Source: Burkholderiaceae bacterium (GTDB taxonomy: Bacteria; Pseudomonadota; Gammaproteobacteria; Burkholderiales; Burkholderiaceae). Taken from it: DNA of 23,629 bases. The stretch covers positions 1 through 23,629 of the forward strand of contig CANCBK010000021.1 of NCBI GenBank assembly GCA_947374315.1. Reading direction: 5' to 3'. Under the pieces are notes generated by a model. It was given only the letters and a program-made list of their open reading frames with translations. It did not search any database and was not told the origin of the DNA. Positions 16,701-23,629 of this stretch are shown here, one piece after another. Each line of letters starts with the position of its first letter. Within the stretch, counting starts at the first letter, position 1. A program made the translations under genes and the position numbers.

Positions 16701-17305
16701 TGATTACTTCAGATCAAATTACAGGACTTATTCTGGCTGGCGGCAGAGCCCAAAGAATGGGTGGCATCGATAAGGGTTTCATTCCTTTTCATGGCAAACC
16801 CTTGATTGAATCTGCGATCAGCCGCTTAAAGCCTCAAGTTAGCACCATTCTGATTAATGCCAATCGCAACATCACCAAGTACGCCCACTACGGCTATCCC
16901 GTCATCATGGACGAGACCCCAGATTTCTCGGGCCCATTAGCGGGATTCTCTATTGGCCTAAAGCATTGCAAAACGCCCTATCTTTTAACATCTCCCTGCG
17001 ACTCCCCTCTATTGCCAACCGACCTTGTGGAAAAAATGGTGGCAGAGCTTGAGGGCAAGGAACTAGAGCTGATGTATGCATCCTCCAAGGATGAAGATGG
17101 GAAGGTTTGGGCGCAACCCGTTTTTTGCTTGATGCGCAGTAGCTTGCAAGATTCTTTAAGTGTCTTTTTAAGCAAAGGTGATCTGAAAATTGATCGCTGG
17201 TTCAAAGAGTTGAAAGTGGGAACCGTTATCTTTGAAACCCCTCAAGCATTTGCCAACGTCAATACGCCAGAAGAGTTGGCAGCTTTAGAAAAATTATTTC
17301 AATGA
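16700..17305 (+). CDS. mobA: Molybdenum cofactor guanylyltransferase
   Basis: The 201-residue protein links GMP to molybdopterin to form the MGD cofactor used by DMSO-reductase family enzymes such as nitrate reductases and formate dehydrogenases. The N-terminal nucleotide-binding motif GLILAGGRAQRMGGIDKG is at residues 9-26, DETPDFSGPLAGF follows, and SPCDSPLLP is the metal/nucleotide DxD-like segment. Length is typical of MobA. The start overlaps the moaA stop by one base, and the stop overlaps the moeA ATG in an ATGA, so the three genes are translationally linked. Its presence implies that the organism uses at least one MGD-dependent enzyme, none of which is encoded in this window. Confidence 0.93.
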   Translation: MITSDQITGLILAGGRAQRMGGIDKGFIPFHGKPLIESAISRLKPQVSTILINANRNITKYAHYGYPVIMDETPDFSGPLAGFSIGLKHCKTPYLLTSPCDSPLLPTDLVEKMVAELEGKELELMYASSKDEDGKVWAQPVFCLMRSSLQDSLSVFLSKGDLKIDRWFKELKVGTVIFETPQAFANVNTPEELAALEKLFQ

Positions 17306-18645
17306 GCAACTCATTTAATCATCATTCAAGTCACTCCCCGAATAGCCCGATTCTTTTAACAGCGTCACTGCATGTTGATGAGGCTCGCAAGGCTATCGCC
17401 GATCTTGTCGCGGACTTAATTCATGAATCCCGAACAAGTAATGATGTGAGCAAGATTGAGCTTGTTTCTTTAGACCAAGCAATCAATCGCATTCTGGCTG
17501 CTGATTTACTTTCGCCTATTGATGTGCCATCTGCAGACAATTCTGCCATGGATGGCTTTGCATTTAATGGGGACTGCCTAAGCCAGGAGAATAGTGAAGT
17601 CGCCCTCAAAGTGATGGGGACAGCCTTCGCTGGCAAGCCTTATCTTGGCAGCATTGGCGAAGGTGAGTGCGTCAAGATCATGACTGGCGCACTCATGCCT
17701 GATGGCTGTGACACAGTCATCCCTCAGGAATTGACAGATACGCCAGACTCGGCCAACTCCTCAGCAGTGTCATTTAAGCAAAATCAAGTGAAACGTGGAG
17801 AAAACCGACGCTTACGCGGTGAGGATCTACAAAACGGGAAACCCGCCATTGTCGCTGGCCGACTATTGCGACCCTCTGACCTTGGCCTAGCAGCCTCCTT
17901 GGGCATTGCATCACTCAAAGTCCACCGTAAACTTAAGGTAGCTATTTTGTCCTCGGGCGATGAGTTGCGCCCACTCGGTCAAGCCTTGGATGCGGGAGAT
18001 ATTTATGATAGCAATCGCTATAGCCTGATAGGCTTACTCAATCGCCTTAATTTGGAATTGATCGATTGCGGCATTGTGCGCGATGATCCAGCCTCTCTAA
18101 AAGCAGCCTTTACCGAGGCAGCCAGCAAAGCTGATGTACTGATTTCTTCTGGCGGTGTATCAGTGGGTGAAGCGGACTTCACGAAACAAATCATGCAAGA
18201 ACTAGGCGATGTAGGCTTTTGGAAAATTGCCATGCGTCCAGGTCGACCGATGGCCTTTGGAACATTGAAGCCAGTACAGGCCTCTGGGCATAAGACCCTC
18301 TTCTTTGGTCTGCCGGGCAATCCAGTGGCAGTGATGGTAACTTTCTATCAATTTGTACGCTCTGCTTTGTTGCAACTCAATGGCGCCAATCAGACTGAAC
18401 CACCTTTGATCCAAGCCATTGCGGAGGCGCAGATTCGGAAAAAACCGGGTCGCACAGAATTCCAACGCGCTATCTTGGGGCGCGGTCCGGATGGAAAACC
18501 CACCGTCAAACTGACTGGTAGCCAAGGCGCTGGAATCTTAAGATCCATGAGCGAGGCAAATTGCTTTGTCATTCTGCCTCATGATCAAGGAAATGTTGCC
18601 GCTGGAGACTGGGTAGATGTGGCGCTTTTCGATGGACTGCTTTAA
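17302..18645 (+). CDS. moeA: Molybdopterin molybdenumtransferase
   Basis: The 447-residue protein inserts molybdate into adenylated molybdopterin. Family blocks are visible in order: PSADNSAMDGFAF (the substrate-site region with the conserved Asp), GALMPDGCDTVIPQE, SSGDEL, DSNRYSL, SSGGVSVGEADF, and GLPGNPVAVMVTF near the C-terminal domain. The chain carries about 40 extra residues at the N-terminus compared with the E. coli protein of 411. Coupled to mobA by an ATGA overlap, it completes a moaA-mobA-moeA unit that follows rne as in other Burkholderiaceae. The other pathway genes (moaC, moaD, moaE, mogA) must be elsewhere. Confidence 0.95.
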   Translation: MSNSFNHHSSHSPNSPILLTASLHVDEARKAIADLVADLIHESRTSNDVSKIELVSLDQAINRILAADLLSPIDVPSADNSAMDGFAFNGDCLSQENSEVALKVMGTAFAGKPYLGSIGEGECVKIMTGALMPDGCDTVIPQELTDTPDSANSSAVSFKQNQVKRGENRRLRGEDLQNGKPAIVAGRLLRPSDLGLAASLGIASLKVHRKLKVAILSSGDELRPLGQALDAGDIYDSNRYSLIGLLNRLNLELIDCGIVRDDPASLKAAFTEAASKADVLISSGGVSVGEADFTKQIMQELGDVGFWKIAMRPGRPMAFGTLKPVQASGHKTLFFGLPGNPVAVMVTFYQFVRSALLQLNGANQTEPPLIQAIAEAQIRKKPGRTEFQRAILGRGPDGKPTVKLTGSQGAGILRSMSEANCFVILPHDQGNVAAGDWVDVALFDGLL

Positions 18646-18656
18646 GATTGCTTCTC

Positions 18657-18950
18657 ATGAAACTGACTAAAAAAGAAATCGCCTTCGTAGACCCAATGCA
18701 TACCGCCAAAACCCTGGTTTTGGTTTATCTCTGCTTCTCTGTACCGATTGTGTTGTTGGCCTTGTTTGTGGCCTTCATTCGTGATGGCGCTATCCCCGGA
18801 TTTACTGTGCTCTCAGCATTAATCTTAAATGCCTTGCTTGGTTTTGCTTTGCTCTGGATTGCTTGCAAGGTATACAACTGGGTGGCAGGTAAATTTGGCG
18901 GCATCGAGCTTGCCCTCAGAGAGCTGCCAGAAGAAATCGAAGCTGACTAA
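18657..18950 (+). CDS. Small two-helix membrane protein of unknown function
   Basis: I do not recognise this gene by name. From ATG 18657 it encodes 97 residues; a TTG at 18648 would add three. Two hydrophobic segments, about residues 17-41 and 49-69, are joined by a short loop (RDGAIPGF), giving an inner-membrane hairpin with both ends probably cytoplasmic. The C-terminal part reads YNWVAGKFGGIELALRE and then turns acidic. The pattern Y-N then a few residues then GGIE is one I have seen at the end of many small, uncharacterised two-helix membrane proteins in bacteria and archaea, which supports a real gene. It starts 11 bp after moeA, so is probably co-transcribed with it; a link to molybdenum metabolism is possible but unproven. 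No clear Shine-Dalgarno is visible. Confidence 0.75.
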   Translation: MKLTKKEIAFVDPMHTAKTLVLVYLCFSVPIVLLALFVAFIRDGAIPGFTVLSALILNALLGFALLWIACKVYNWVAGKFGGIELALRELPEEIEAD

Positions 18951-18982
18951 TTTTCAGTCAACTTCGCCTTACTTGTTAATCT

Positions 18983-19999
18983 TTATTCGACTTTAAATAC
19001 TTCAGCATTAATTAAACTTGGTGGTTTCTTACCATCAAGTGCTGCTCGTAAATTTTCAATCGCTAGATCTACCATTGATCTGCGTGTTTTTTCTGTTGCG
19101 CTAGCAATATGCGGAGCCAGCACTATATTGCTGCACTTTAGTAACTCCGGATGCACTTGAGGCTCACCTTCGAATACATCCAGGCCTGCCGCAAATATCT
19201 TTCCGTCTTGTAATGCTTGAGCTAAAGCAAAATCGTCCACAATGCCACCGCGAGCAATGTTAATCAGGGTTGCGGTAGGCTTCATCATGGCAATTTCCGA
19301 AGCGCCAATCGTGTGATGATTTTCAGCGGTGTAAGGAAGAACTAACACGACATGATCAGCAGTGCGTAGCAATTCTTCTTTTGACGCATAACTTGCGCCG
19401 CAGGCTTTCTCATCTTCGGCCGATAAGCGGCTGCGATTGTGATAAATCACTTTCACACCAAAACCTAGGGCGCGCTTAGCAATACCTTGACCGATACGAC
19501 CCATACCAATAATGCCAACAGTGCTGTGATGCAAATCCATGCCCAGCGGGTTATTCACAATCGACCACTGATCCCATTTCCCCGCCCTAACCCAATGCTC
19601 GGACTCAGTAATCCGCCTTGCGGTTGCCATCAATAAAGCAAAGCCAAAATCAGCTGTTGTATCCGTGAGTACATCAGGGGTATTGGTTGCCATCACACCA
19701 GCTGCACTGATAGCGGGAACATCAAAATTGTTGTACCCCACTGAAATATTGGCAACGACTTTCAAATTTTTAGCCTGAGAGAGTGCCAGTGCATCTATCC
19801 GCTCGCTGCCCGCTACAAGCGCCCCTTCCACGCCTATTAGCGCCTTTTGGAGCTCTTCAGGGGTAAAGACTTTGTCTGACTGGTTGGAATGCACCTCAAA
19901 AGATTCCTCCAATTTGGCCAATGCCTCAGGAAATATGGCTCTAGCAACTAGGATTCTTGGCTTCAGGGTAACGGCGGCGGTATTGGCTTGAGTAGTCAT
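18983..19999 (-). CDS. D-2-hydroxyacid dehydrogenase, glyoxylate/hydroxypyruvate reductase-like
   Basis: The 338-residue protein belongs to the D-isomer-specific 2-hydroxyacid dehydrogenase family. The Rossmann motif GIIGMGRIGQG lies at residues 162-172. The catalytic Arg250 (NIARGG), Glu279 (FEGEP) and His297 (APHIAS) are all present, as is the VGYNN substrate-loop motif (87-91). HNRSR after the second beta strand, rather than an acidic residue, suggests NADPH preference. The closest role by motif is reduction of glyoxylate or hydroxypyruvate (GhrB-type), with 2-ketogluconate as another option; exact specificity cannot be read. A GAGGT ribosome-binding site precedes the ATG at a rather long spacing (11 bases). 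It is convergent with the small membrane gene and divergent from fdxA. Confidence 0.9.
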   Translation of the reverse strand: MTTQANTAAVTLKPRILVARAIFPEALAKLEESFEVHSNQSDKVFTPEELQKALIGVEGALVAGSERIDALALSQAKNLKVVANISVGYNNFDVPAISAAGVMATNTPDVLTDTTADFGFALLMATARRITESEHWVRAGKWDQWSIVNNPLGMDLHHSTVGIIGMGRIGQGIAKRALGFGVKVIYHNRSRLSAEDEKACGASYASKEELLRTADHVVLVLPYTAENHHTIGASEIAMMKPTATLINIARGGIVDDFALAQALQDGKIFAAGLDVFEGEPQVHPELLKCSNIVLAPHIASATEKTRRSMVDLAIENLRAALDGKKPPSLINAEVFKVE

Positions 20000-20033
20000 A
20001 GCGTGACTTTACCTCAAGTAAATTCATCCTTTT

Positions 20034-20048
20034 GCCTGAAAAACAGGC
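20034..20048. repeat. Short inverted repeat in the divergent region before fdxA
   Basis: GCCTG and CAGGC (20034-20038 and 20044-20048) flank five A residues. It lies just upstream of the putative fdxA -10 box, a plausible place for a regulator or for a cruciform, but the arms are short. No terminator T-run follows on either strand. Confidence 0.35.
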
Positions 20049-20057
20049 GGATTCGGC

Positions 20058-20063
20058 TAAAAT
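20058..20063 (+). promoter_or_regulatory. Possible fdxA -10 element
   Basis: TAAAAT at 20058-20063 is a good -10 match about 55 bases before the fdxA ATG; TATAAC at 20072-20077 is an alternative. I see no convincing -35 at standard spacing for either. The gene needs its own promoter because the upstream neighbour is divergent. Confidence 0.35.
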
Positions 20064-20118
20064 TGAGTTTTTATAACTTGGCGGTCCATTGATCTGGGCT
20101 CCTTACCTGCAAACCATC

Positions 20119-20442
20119 ATGACTTACGTTGTTACCGAAGCCTGTATCCGTTGCAAATACACCGATTGCGTTGATGTCTGTCCCGTGGATTGTTTTCGGG
20201 AAGGCCCTAACTTTTTAGTCATTGATCCAGATGAATGCATCGATTGCGCAGTATGTGTGCCTGAGTGTCCAGTCAATGCTATTTACGCAGAGGATGATGT
20301 GCCAGGCGACCAACAGTCGTTTATTCAATTGAATGCGGAGTTGTCGCCTTCATGGACTTCAATTACCAAATCTAAAGCGGCGCTCCCGGAAGCGGATGAG
20401 TGGAAAGACGTCAAAAATAAACTTGACCAACTGGTAAAGTAA
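20119..20442 (+). CDS. fdxA: Seven-iron ferredoxin ([3Fe-4S][4Fe-4S]), FdxA type
   Basis: The protein has 107 residues from ATG 20119; a TTG ten codons upstream would precede the canonical [10 protein letters not shown] start and is rejected. The cysteines are Cys9, 12, 17, 21, 25, 40, 43, 46 and 50. With a one-residue offset they match Azotobacter FdI: Cys9, 17 and 50 for the [3Fe-4S] cluster, and Cys21, 40, 43 and 46 for the [4Fe-4S] cluster, with Cys25 as the free cysteine. The [18 protein letters not shown] segment is typical. It carries electrons at low potential in the cytoplasm. A putative ferredoxin-NADP reductase gene starts one base after its stop, suggesting that the two work as a redox pair. 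Confidence 0.96.
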   Translation: MTYVVTEACIRCKYTDCVDVCPVDCFREGPNFLVIDPDECIDCAVCVPECPVNAIYAEDDVPGDQQSFIQLNAELSPSWTSITKSKAALPEADEWKDVKNKLDQLVK

Positions 20443-20443
20443 A

Positions 20444-21487
20444 TTGCACTCCCCCATTGAAACCGATGCAGTCATTATTGGCGCCGGTCCAGTGGGGCTC
20501 TTCCAAGTCTTTGAGCTTGGACTGCTTGAAATCAAAGCTCACATTATTGACTCTTTGCCTGAAGTAGGCGGCCAGTGCATTGAGCTCTATCCAGATAAAC
20601 CGATCTACGATATTCCAGCGATACCGGTTTGCACAGGCCGCGAACTCGTTGGCAATCTCTTAAAACAAATCGAGCCATTTGCGCCGCAGTTTCACTTGAA
20701 TCAAGAGGTCTCCTCTGTTGAGAAACAAGCGGATGGTCGCTTTCTGATTCGCACCTCACAAGATGAACAGTTTTTAAGTAAAGCTATTTTTATTGCTGCA
20801 GGTGTTGGCGCCTTTCAACCACGTACCATCAATTTAGAGGGCATAGAGGCTTTAGTAGATAAAGACATTTTTTATCGCGTTAAAAATCCAGAGCAATTTA
20901 CAGACAAGCGCATTGTGATTTGTGGTGGTGGCGATTCCGCTTTGGATTGGGCGCTACATTTTGTTGGTAAAGCTGCAAGCATCACCCTCATTCATCGTCG
21001 CGATGACTTCAAAGCCGCCCCTCAATCAGTCGCCAAGATGCGCGCCCTTTGTGATGCCCATGAAATGCGCTTGGAGATTGGCCAAATTACCAGCCTGAAG
21101 TCTTCCAAGGGAAAACTCACTGAAATTGCAGTTACCGGCATTGACGGCGAAGTTCACACCATTGCTTTGGATGCGTTATTGCTGTTTTACGGCCTCTCCC
21201 CTAAATTAGGTCCGATTGCGGATTGGGGTCTGGAGATTGATCGCAAACAAATCACTGTTGATACAGCCAATTTCCAAACCAGCATTCCTGGTATTTATGC
21301 TGTCGGGGATATCAACATCTATCCGGGCAAGAAGAAACTCATCCTGTCGGGCTTTCATGAGGCGGCTCTAGCTGCATTTGCAGCAGCAGCCTATATCGCC
21401 CCAGAAAAACAGATTCAACTCCAGTACACCACCACATCACCCAAGCTCCACAAAGTACTTGGGGTAAATCCAAGCACATTCGAGTAA
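20444..21487 (+). CDS. Ferredoxin-NADP reductase, thioredoxin-reductase-like type
   Basis: The 347-residue flavoprotein has an FAD-binding GAGPVG motif (residues 13-18), the [22 protein letters not shown] block (rough residues 41-62) and an NADPH-binding [10 protein letters not shown] motif in the middle domain. A second FAD block, [15 protein letters not shown], lies near the C-terminus. It lacks the redox CxxC of true thioredoxin reductases, which together with these blocks identifies the TrxR-like ferredoxin-NADP reductase family (Bacillus YumC type). The start is TTG at 20444: an in-frame stop lies only six bases upstream, no ATG or GTG lies before the FAD motif, and the gap to the fdxA stop is one base. 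Translation is therefore probably coupled to fdxA. The neighbouring ferredoxin is its likely partner. Confidence 0.93.
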   Translation: MHSPIETDAVIIGAGPVGLFQVFELGLLEIKAHIIDSLPEVGGQCIELYPDKPIYDIPAIPVCTGRELVGNLLKQIEPFAPQFHLNQEVSSVEKQADGRFLIRTSQDEQFLSKAIFIAAGVGAFQPRTINLEGIEALVDKDIFYRVKNPEQFTDKRIVICGGGDSALDWALHFVGKAASITLIHRRDDFKAAPQSVAKMRALCDAHEMRLEIGQITSLKSSKGKLTEIAVTGIDGEVHTIALDALLLFYGLSPKLGPIADWGLEIDRKQITVDTANFQTSIPGIYAVGDINIYPGKKKLILSGFHEAALAAFAAAAYIAPEKQIQLQYTTTSPKLHKVLGVNPSTFE

Positions 21488-21525
21488 GCTCTCAATATCA
21501 CTGAATTATTTGACTGATTAAACTT

Positions 21526-22320
21526 ATGCGTCAATATCACGACCTCATGAAGGAAGTCCTTGCCAAGGGCGTCCAAAAATCCGATAGAACCGGAACTGGG
21601 ACCATTTCCATCTTTGGCCACCAGATGCGCTTTAATCTGGCTGAAGGCTTTCCGATGGTCACCACCAAGAAGCTTCATCTCAAATCCATTATTCTGGAAC
21701 TGCTCTGGTTTCTCAAAGGCAGCACCGATAACAATTGGCTCAAAGAACGTGGCGTTTCCATCTGGAATGAATGGGCCGCTCCTGATGGCGATCTAGGCCC
21801 AATTTACGGCTATCAGTGGCGTTCTTGGCCAGCTCCCAATGGTCAACACATTGATCAGATTGCTGAAGTTGTGGAAACTCTTAAAAAGAATCCAGACTCT
21901 CGCCGCATCATTGTGTCCGCCTGGAATGTGGCCGATATTCCCCGCATGGCTCTAGCGCCATGCCATGCCTTCTTTCAGTTCTATGTAGCGGATGGCAAAT
22001 TATCTTGCCAGCTCTATCAACGAAGTGCCGACATCTTCTTGGGCGTACCGTTCAATATCGCCAGCTATGCATTGCTAACCCATATGATGGCGCAACAATG
22101 CAATCTGGAGGTGGGCGACTTTGTGTGGACTGGCGGGGACTGCCATCTTTATAGCAACCACTTAGAACAGGTTGATCTCCAGTTATCAAGGGACTTTTAT
22201 CCATTACCCAAGCTCAAGATTTTACGTAAGCCAGATTCGATCTTTGATTATGAATTTGAAGATTTTGAAATTGCCGGCTATGAATCTCACGCTGGCATTA
22301 AAGCACCCGTGGCTATTTAA
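21526..22320 (+). CDS. thyA: Thymidylate synthase
   Basis: The 264-residue protein has exactly the length of E. coli ThyA, and its catalytic nucleophile is Cys146 in [12 protein letters not shown], at the E. coli position. RTGTGT (residues 21-26), [31 protein letters not shown] and GDCHLYSNH complete the family signature. It methylates dUMP to dTMP with 5,10-methylene-tetrahydrofolate, producing dihydrofolate. The folA gene 15 bp downstream regenerates tetrahydrofolate, so the pair forms a compact dTMP cycle. Neither a promoter nor a good Shine-Dalgarno is obvious in the 38-bp gap after the reductase gene, so read-through from fdxA is possible. Confidence 0.98.
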   Translation: MRQYHDLMKEVLAKGVQKSDRTGTGTISIFGHQMRFNLAEGFPMVTTKKLHLKSIILELLWFLKGSTDNNWLKERGVSIWNEWAAPDGDLGPIYGYQWRSWPAPNGQHIDQIAEVVETLKKNPDSRRIIVSAWNVADIPRMALAPCHAFFQFYVADGKLSCQLYQRSADIFLGVPFNIASYALLTHMMAQQCNLEVGDFVWTGGDCHLYSNHLEQVDLQLSRDFYPLPKLKILRKPDSIFDYEFEDFEIAGYESHAGIKAPVAI

Positions 22321-22335
22321 GAAAACAAAAAACCA

Positions 22336-22836
22336 ATGACTCAATTAGCAAATCAACCCGCCATCTCCATGATTGTCGCCCGCTCTCGCAACCATGTGAT
22401 TGGCCGAGACAATCAAATGCCATGGAAGATCTCTGCAGATTTGCAGTTCTTTAAAAGAGTCACAATGGGCTACCCCGTCATCATGGGTCGGAAGACCTGG
22501 GAATCCATTGGTCGCCCCCTTCCTGGACGTCGCAATATCGTAGTGAGCCGTAACGCTGACCTGAAGCTCGCTGGGGCTGAAGTAGTGAGCTCCCTAGATG
22601 AGGCACTCGCCGCCCTAAAGGAATTTCCTCGGGTGTTTGTGATTGGTGGAGAGCAGTTATTTACACAAGCCTTTCCAAAGGCGGACCGCCTGTACCTGAC
22701 TGAGATTGATATCGACGTAGAGGGTGGCGATACTTTCTTTAGGATTCCCAATGCATCCGAATGGAAAGAGGTCGAGCGCACGCCGGCCTCCGAGGGTGAT
22801 ATTGCTTTTAGCTTTATTACACTCGAGCGAAAGTAA
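22336..22836 (+). CDS. folA: Dihydrofolate reductase
   Basis: The 166-residue protein reduces dihydrofolate to tetrahydrofolate with NADPH. Visible motifs are VIGRDNQMPWKISADLQFFK (residues 21-40) with the substrate-binding acid Asp35 corresponding to E. coli Asp27, PVIMGRKTWESIGRPLPGR, and FVIGGEQLF near the NADPH site. Sequence before MIVARSRN adds about ten residues compared with E. coli (159 aa). It starts 15 bp after thyA, on the same strand, with a weak ribosome-binding site. This is a chromosomal FolA-type enzyme, not an integron DfrA resistance cassette: there is no attC-like element nearby and base composition matches its neighbours. Confidence 0.97.
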   Translation: MTQLANQPAISMIVARSRNHVIGRDNQMPWKISADLQFFKRVTMGYPVIMGRKTWESIGRPLPGRRNIVVSRNADLKLAGAEVVSSLDEALAALKEFPRVFVIGGEQLFTQAFPKADRLYLTEIDIDVEGGDTFFRIPNASEWKEVERTPASEGDIAFSFITLERK

Positions 22837-22947
22837 GCGTATTGGGTTCACCGGCATCTGTCGTCAAGAACCATTTCAGGCAGTATCAACGACTACAATG
22901 ATCAAAACTTATACGGCTGGCTTGCAACCACTTATATGCAAAGGCTA

Positions 22948-22986
22948 GAATAAATCGGAGTTTTAGCAGCTCACTCTGATTTATTC
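22948..22986. terminator. Hairpin, likely bidirectional terminator, between folA and the TRAP gene
   Basis: GAATAAATCGGAGT (22948-22961) and ACTCTGATTTATTC (22973-22986) pair over 14 positions, with one G-U wobble, around an 11-base loop. The AT-rich stem base means RNA from either strand ends its stem in UUUAUU, which can act as a weak U-tract. The location, between convergent genes and about 110 bases past the folA stop, fits a shared terminator. The 22837-22947 stretch before it shows no gene. Confidence 0.6.
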
Positions 22987-22990
22987 GGCA

Positions 22991-23629
22991 TCAAAGCTTC
23001 TTCGTAAAACTGTACTGAGCAAAGGCTTGTTCAGCAACGTTAAACCACTGAGCTTCCATATTCCTGAAAACGCGATAATCCTCGAAAATCTTTTTGAACT
23101 GCGGATTCTTGGCAGACTCTTCAGCGTATGTTTCTTGAGCTGCCTTAAAGCAAGCATCCATTACTGAAGTGTTGAACTTGCGTAATACCGCACCGCTTTG
23201 AAGAAGTCGCTGCAAAGCGGGTGGATTTAGCGCATCGTATTTAGCGCACATATCAGTATGCGCCTCAAAGCAAGCCGCTTCCCACGCAGCCTGGTACGCT
23301 GGTGGCAATGAATCCCACTGCTTCTTATTGACCAAGAATGACAAACCAGCGGCGCCCTCCCAAAAGGCGGGATAGTAGTAATTCTTTGCTACCTTAGCTA
23401 AACCCAATTTCTCGTCATCGTAAGGACCAACAAATTCAGCCGCATCAATCGTGCCTTTTTCTAAGGCAGAATAAATTTCACCAGCAGGTAACTGCTGTGG
23501 CACCACACCTAACTTGGCAAGCACTTGGCCAGCAAAACCTGCGATTCGGAATTTAAGCCCCTTGAGATCCTCCGGGGATTTAATCTCTTTACGAAACCAG
23601 CCACCCATCTGTGTTCCTGTTTGCCCACC
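22991..23629 (-). CDS. TRAP-transporter periplasmic substrate-binding protein (DctP family), C-terminal part, truncated by the right window edge
   Basis: The open frame runs from the window edge (23629) to a TGA at 22991, giving 212 residues; the internal Met at 23608 is not the start because GGQTGTQ precedes it in frame. The segment TGTQMGGWFRKE with LKGLKFRIAGFAGQVLAKLGVVPQQLPAGEIYSALEKGTIDAAEF (not contiguous in this text) is the DctP substrate-loop region, including the Arg (in KFRI) that binds the substrate carboxylate. The GGWFRKE form resembles the alpha-keto-acid/mannitol/chloroaromatic branch (TakP-like). The protein delivers a carboxylate, perhaps a keto acid, to a DctQM membrane pair expected to lie outside the window. 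Its signal peptide is also beyond the edge. Confidence 0.92.
   Translation of the reverse strand, partial: GGQTGTQMGGWFRKEIKSPEDLKGLKFRIAGFAGQVLAKLGVVPQQLPAGEIYSALEKGTIDAAEFVGPYDDEKLGLAKVAKNYYYPAFWEGAAGLSFLVNKKQWDSLPPAYQAAWEAACFEAHTDMCAKYDALNPPALQRLLQSGAVLRKFNTSVMDACFKAAQETYAEESAKNPQFKKIFEDYRVFRNMEAQWFNVAEQAFAQYSFTKKL

Noticed and set aside
22336..22836. folA as a trimethoprim-resistance integron cassette
   Set aside because: It is paired with thyA, has neighbour-like composition, and no attC or integrase is near.
1..23629. CRISPR arrays, transposons, prophage, toxin-antitoxin or other defence genes
   Set aside because: I looked for direct repeats with regular spacing, terminal inverted repeats, transposase or integrase motifs and small paired genes and saw none; nearly all of the window is accounted for by recognisable housekeeping genes.

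Overview
The window reads as an ordinary chromosomal segment of a betaproteobacterium of the Burkholderiaceae. A small-genome Polynucleobacter-like freshwater bacterium is my best guess, based on protein character, moderate GC content, very short intergenic gaps, and the gene order rne-moaA-mobA-moeA facing rluC-gph-sppA next to the yceD-rpmF-plsX-fab cluster. The genus is inferred; no 16S rRNA gene is present. I see no insertion sequences, prophage, CRISPR arrays, tRNA or rRNA genes, and nothing that looks like horizontal transfer.

Positions 1-8149 (minus strand): yceD, rpmF (missed by simple ORF calling because of its size), plsX, fabH, fabD, fabG, acpP, fabF, a periplasmic DegP/MucD-type protease and the start of lepA. 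This is the type II fatty-acid synthesis cluster, running from phospholipid precursor entry (PlsX) through initiation (FabH), malonyl loading (FabD), reduction (FabG) and carrier (AcpP) to elongation (FabF). A strong intrinsic terminator lies between rpmF and plsX, and acpP appears to have its own promoter. Positions 8193-9606 (plus strand) hold a Maf/YceF pyrophosphatase and an RsmI-like methylase. Positions 9635-12396 (minus strand) hold sppA, a gph-like HAD phosphatase and rluC.

Positions 12397-12847 are the only long gene-free stretch. It holds a putative promoter and an approximately 370-nt, hairpin-rich 5' leader of the RNase E gene (12848-15505), and is the best candidate here for an under-described regulatory element. 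Downstream on the same strand are moaA, mobA and moeA (molybdenum cofactor synthesis), a small two-helix membrane protein of unknown function, and, facing them, a D-2-hydroxyacid dehydrogenase.

Positions 20119-22836 (plus strand): a seven-iron ferredoxin gene followed one base later by a TTG-started thioredoxin-reductase-like ferredoxin-NADP reductase, then thyA-folA (dTMP synthesis and folate recycling). A 14-bp-stem hairpin separates folA from the convergent, truncated gene of a TRAP-transporter binding protein that runs off the right edge.

I found no convincing novel multigene system. The points most worth a second look are the rne leader, the apparent absence of the rpoE-rseA-rseB genes expected between fabF and mucD in relatives, the terminator inside the rpmF-plsX unit, and the small membrane protein after moeA.
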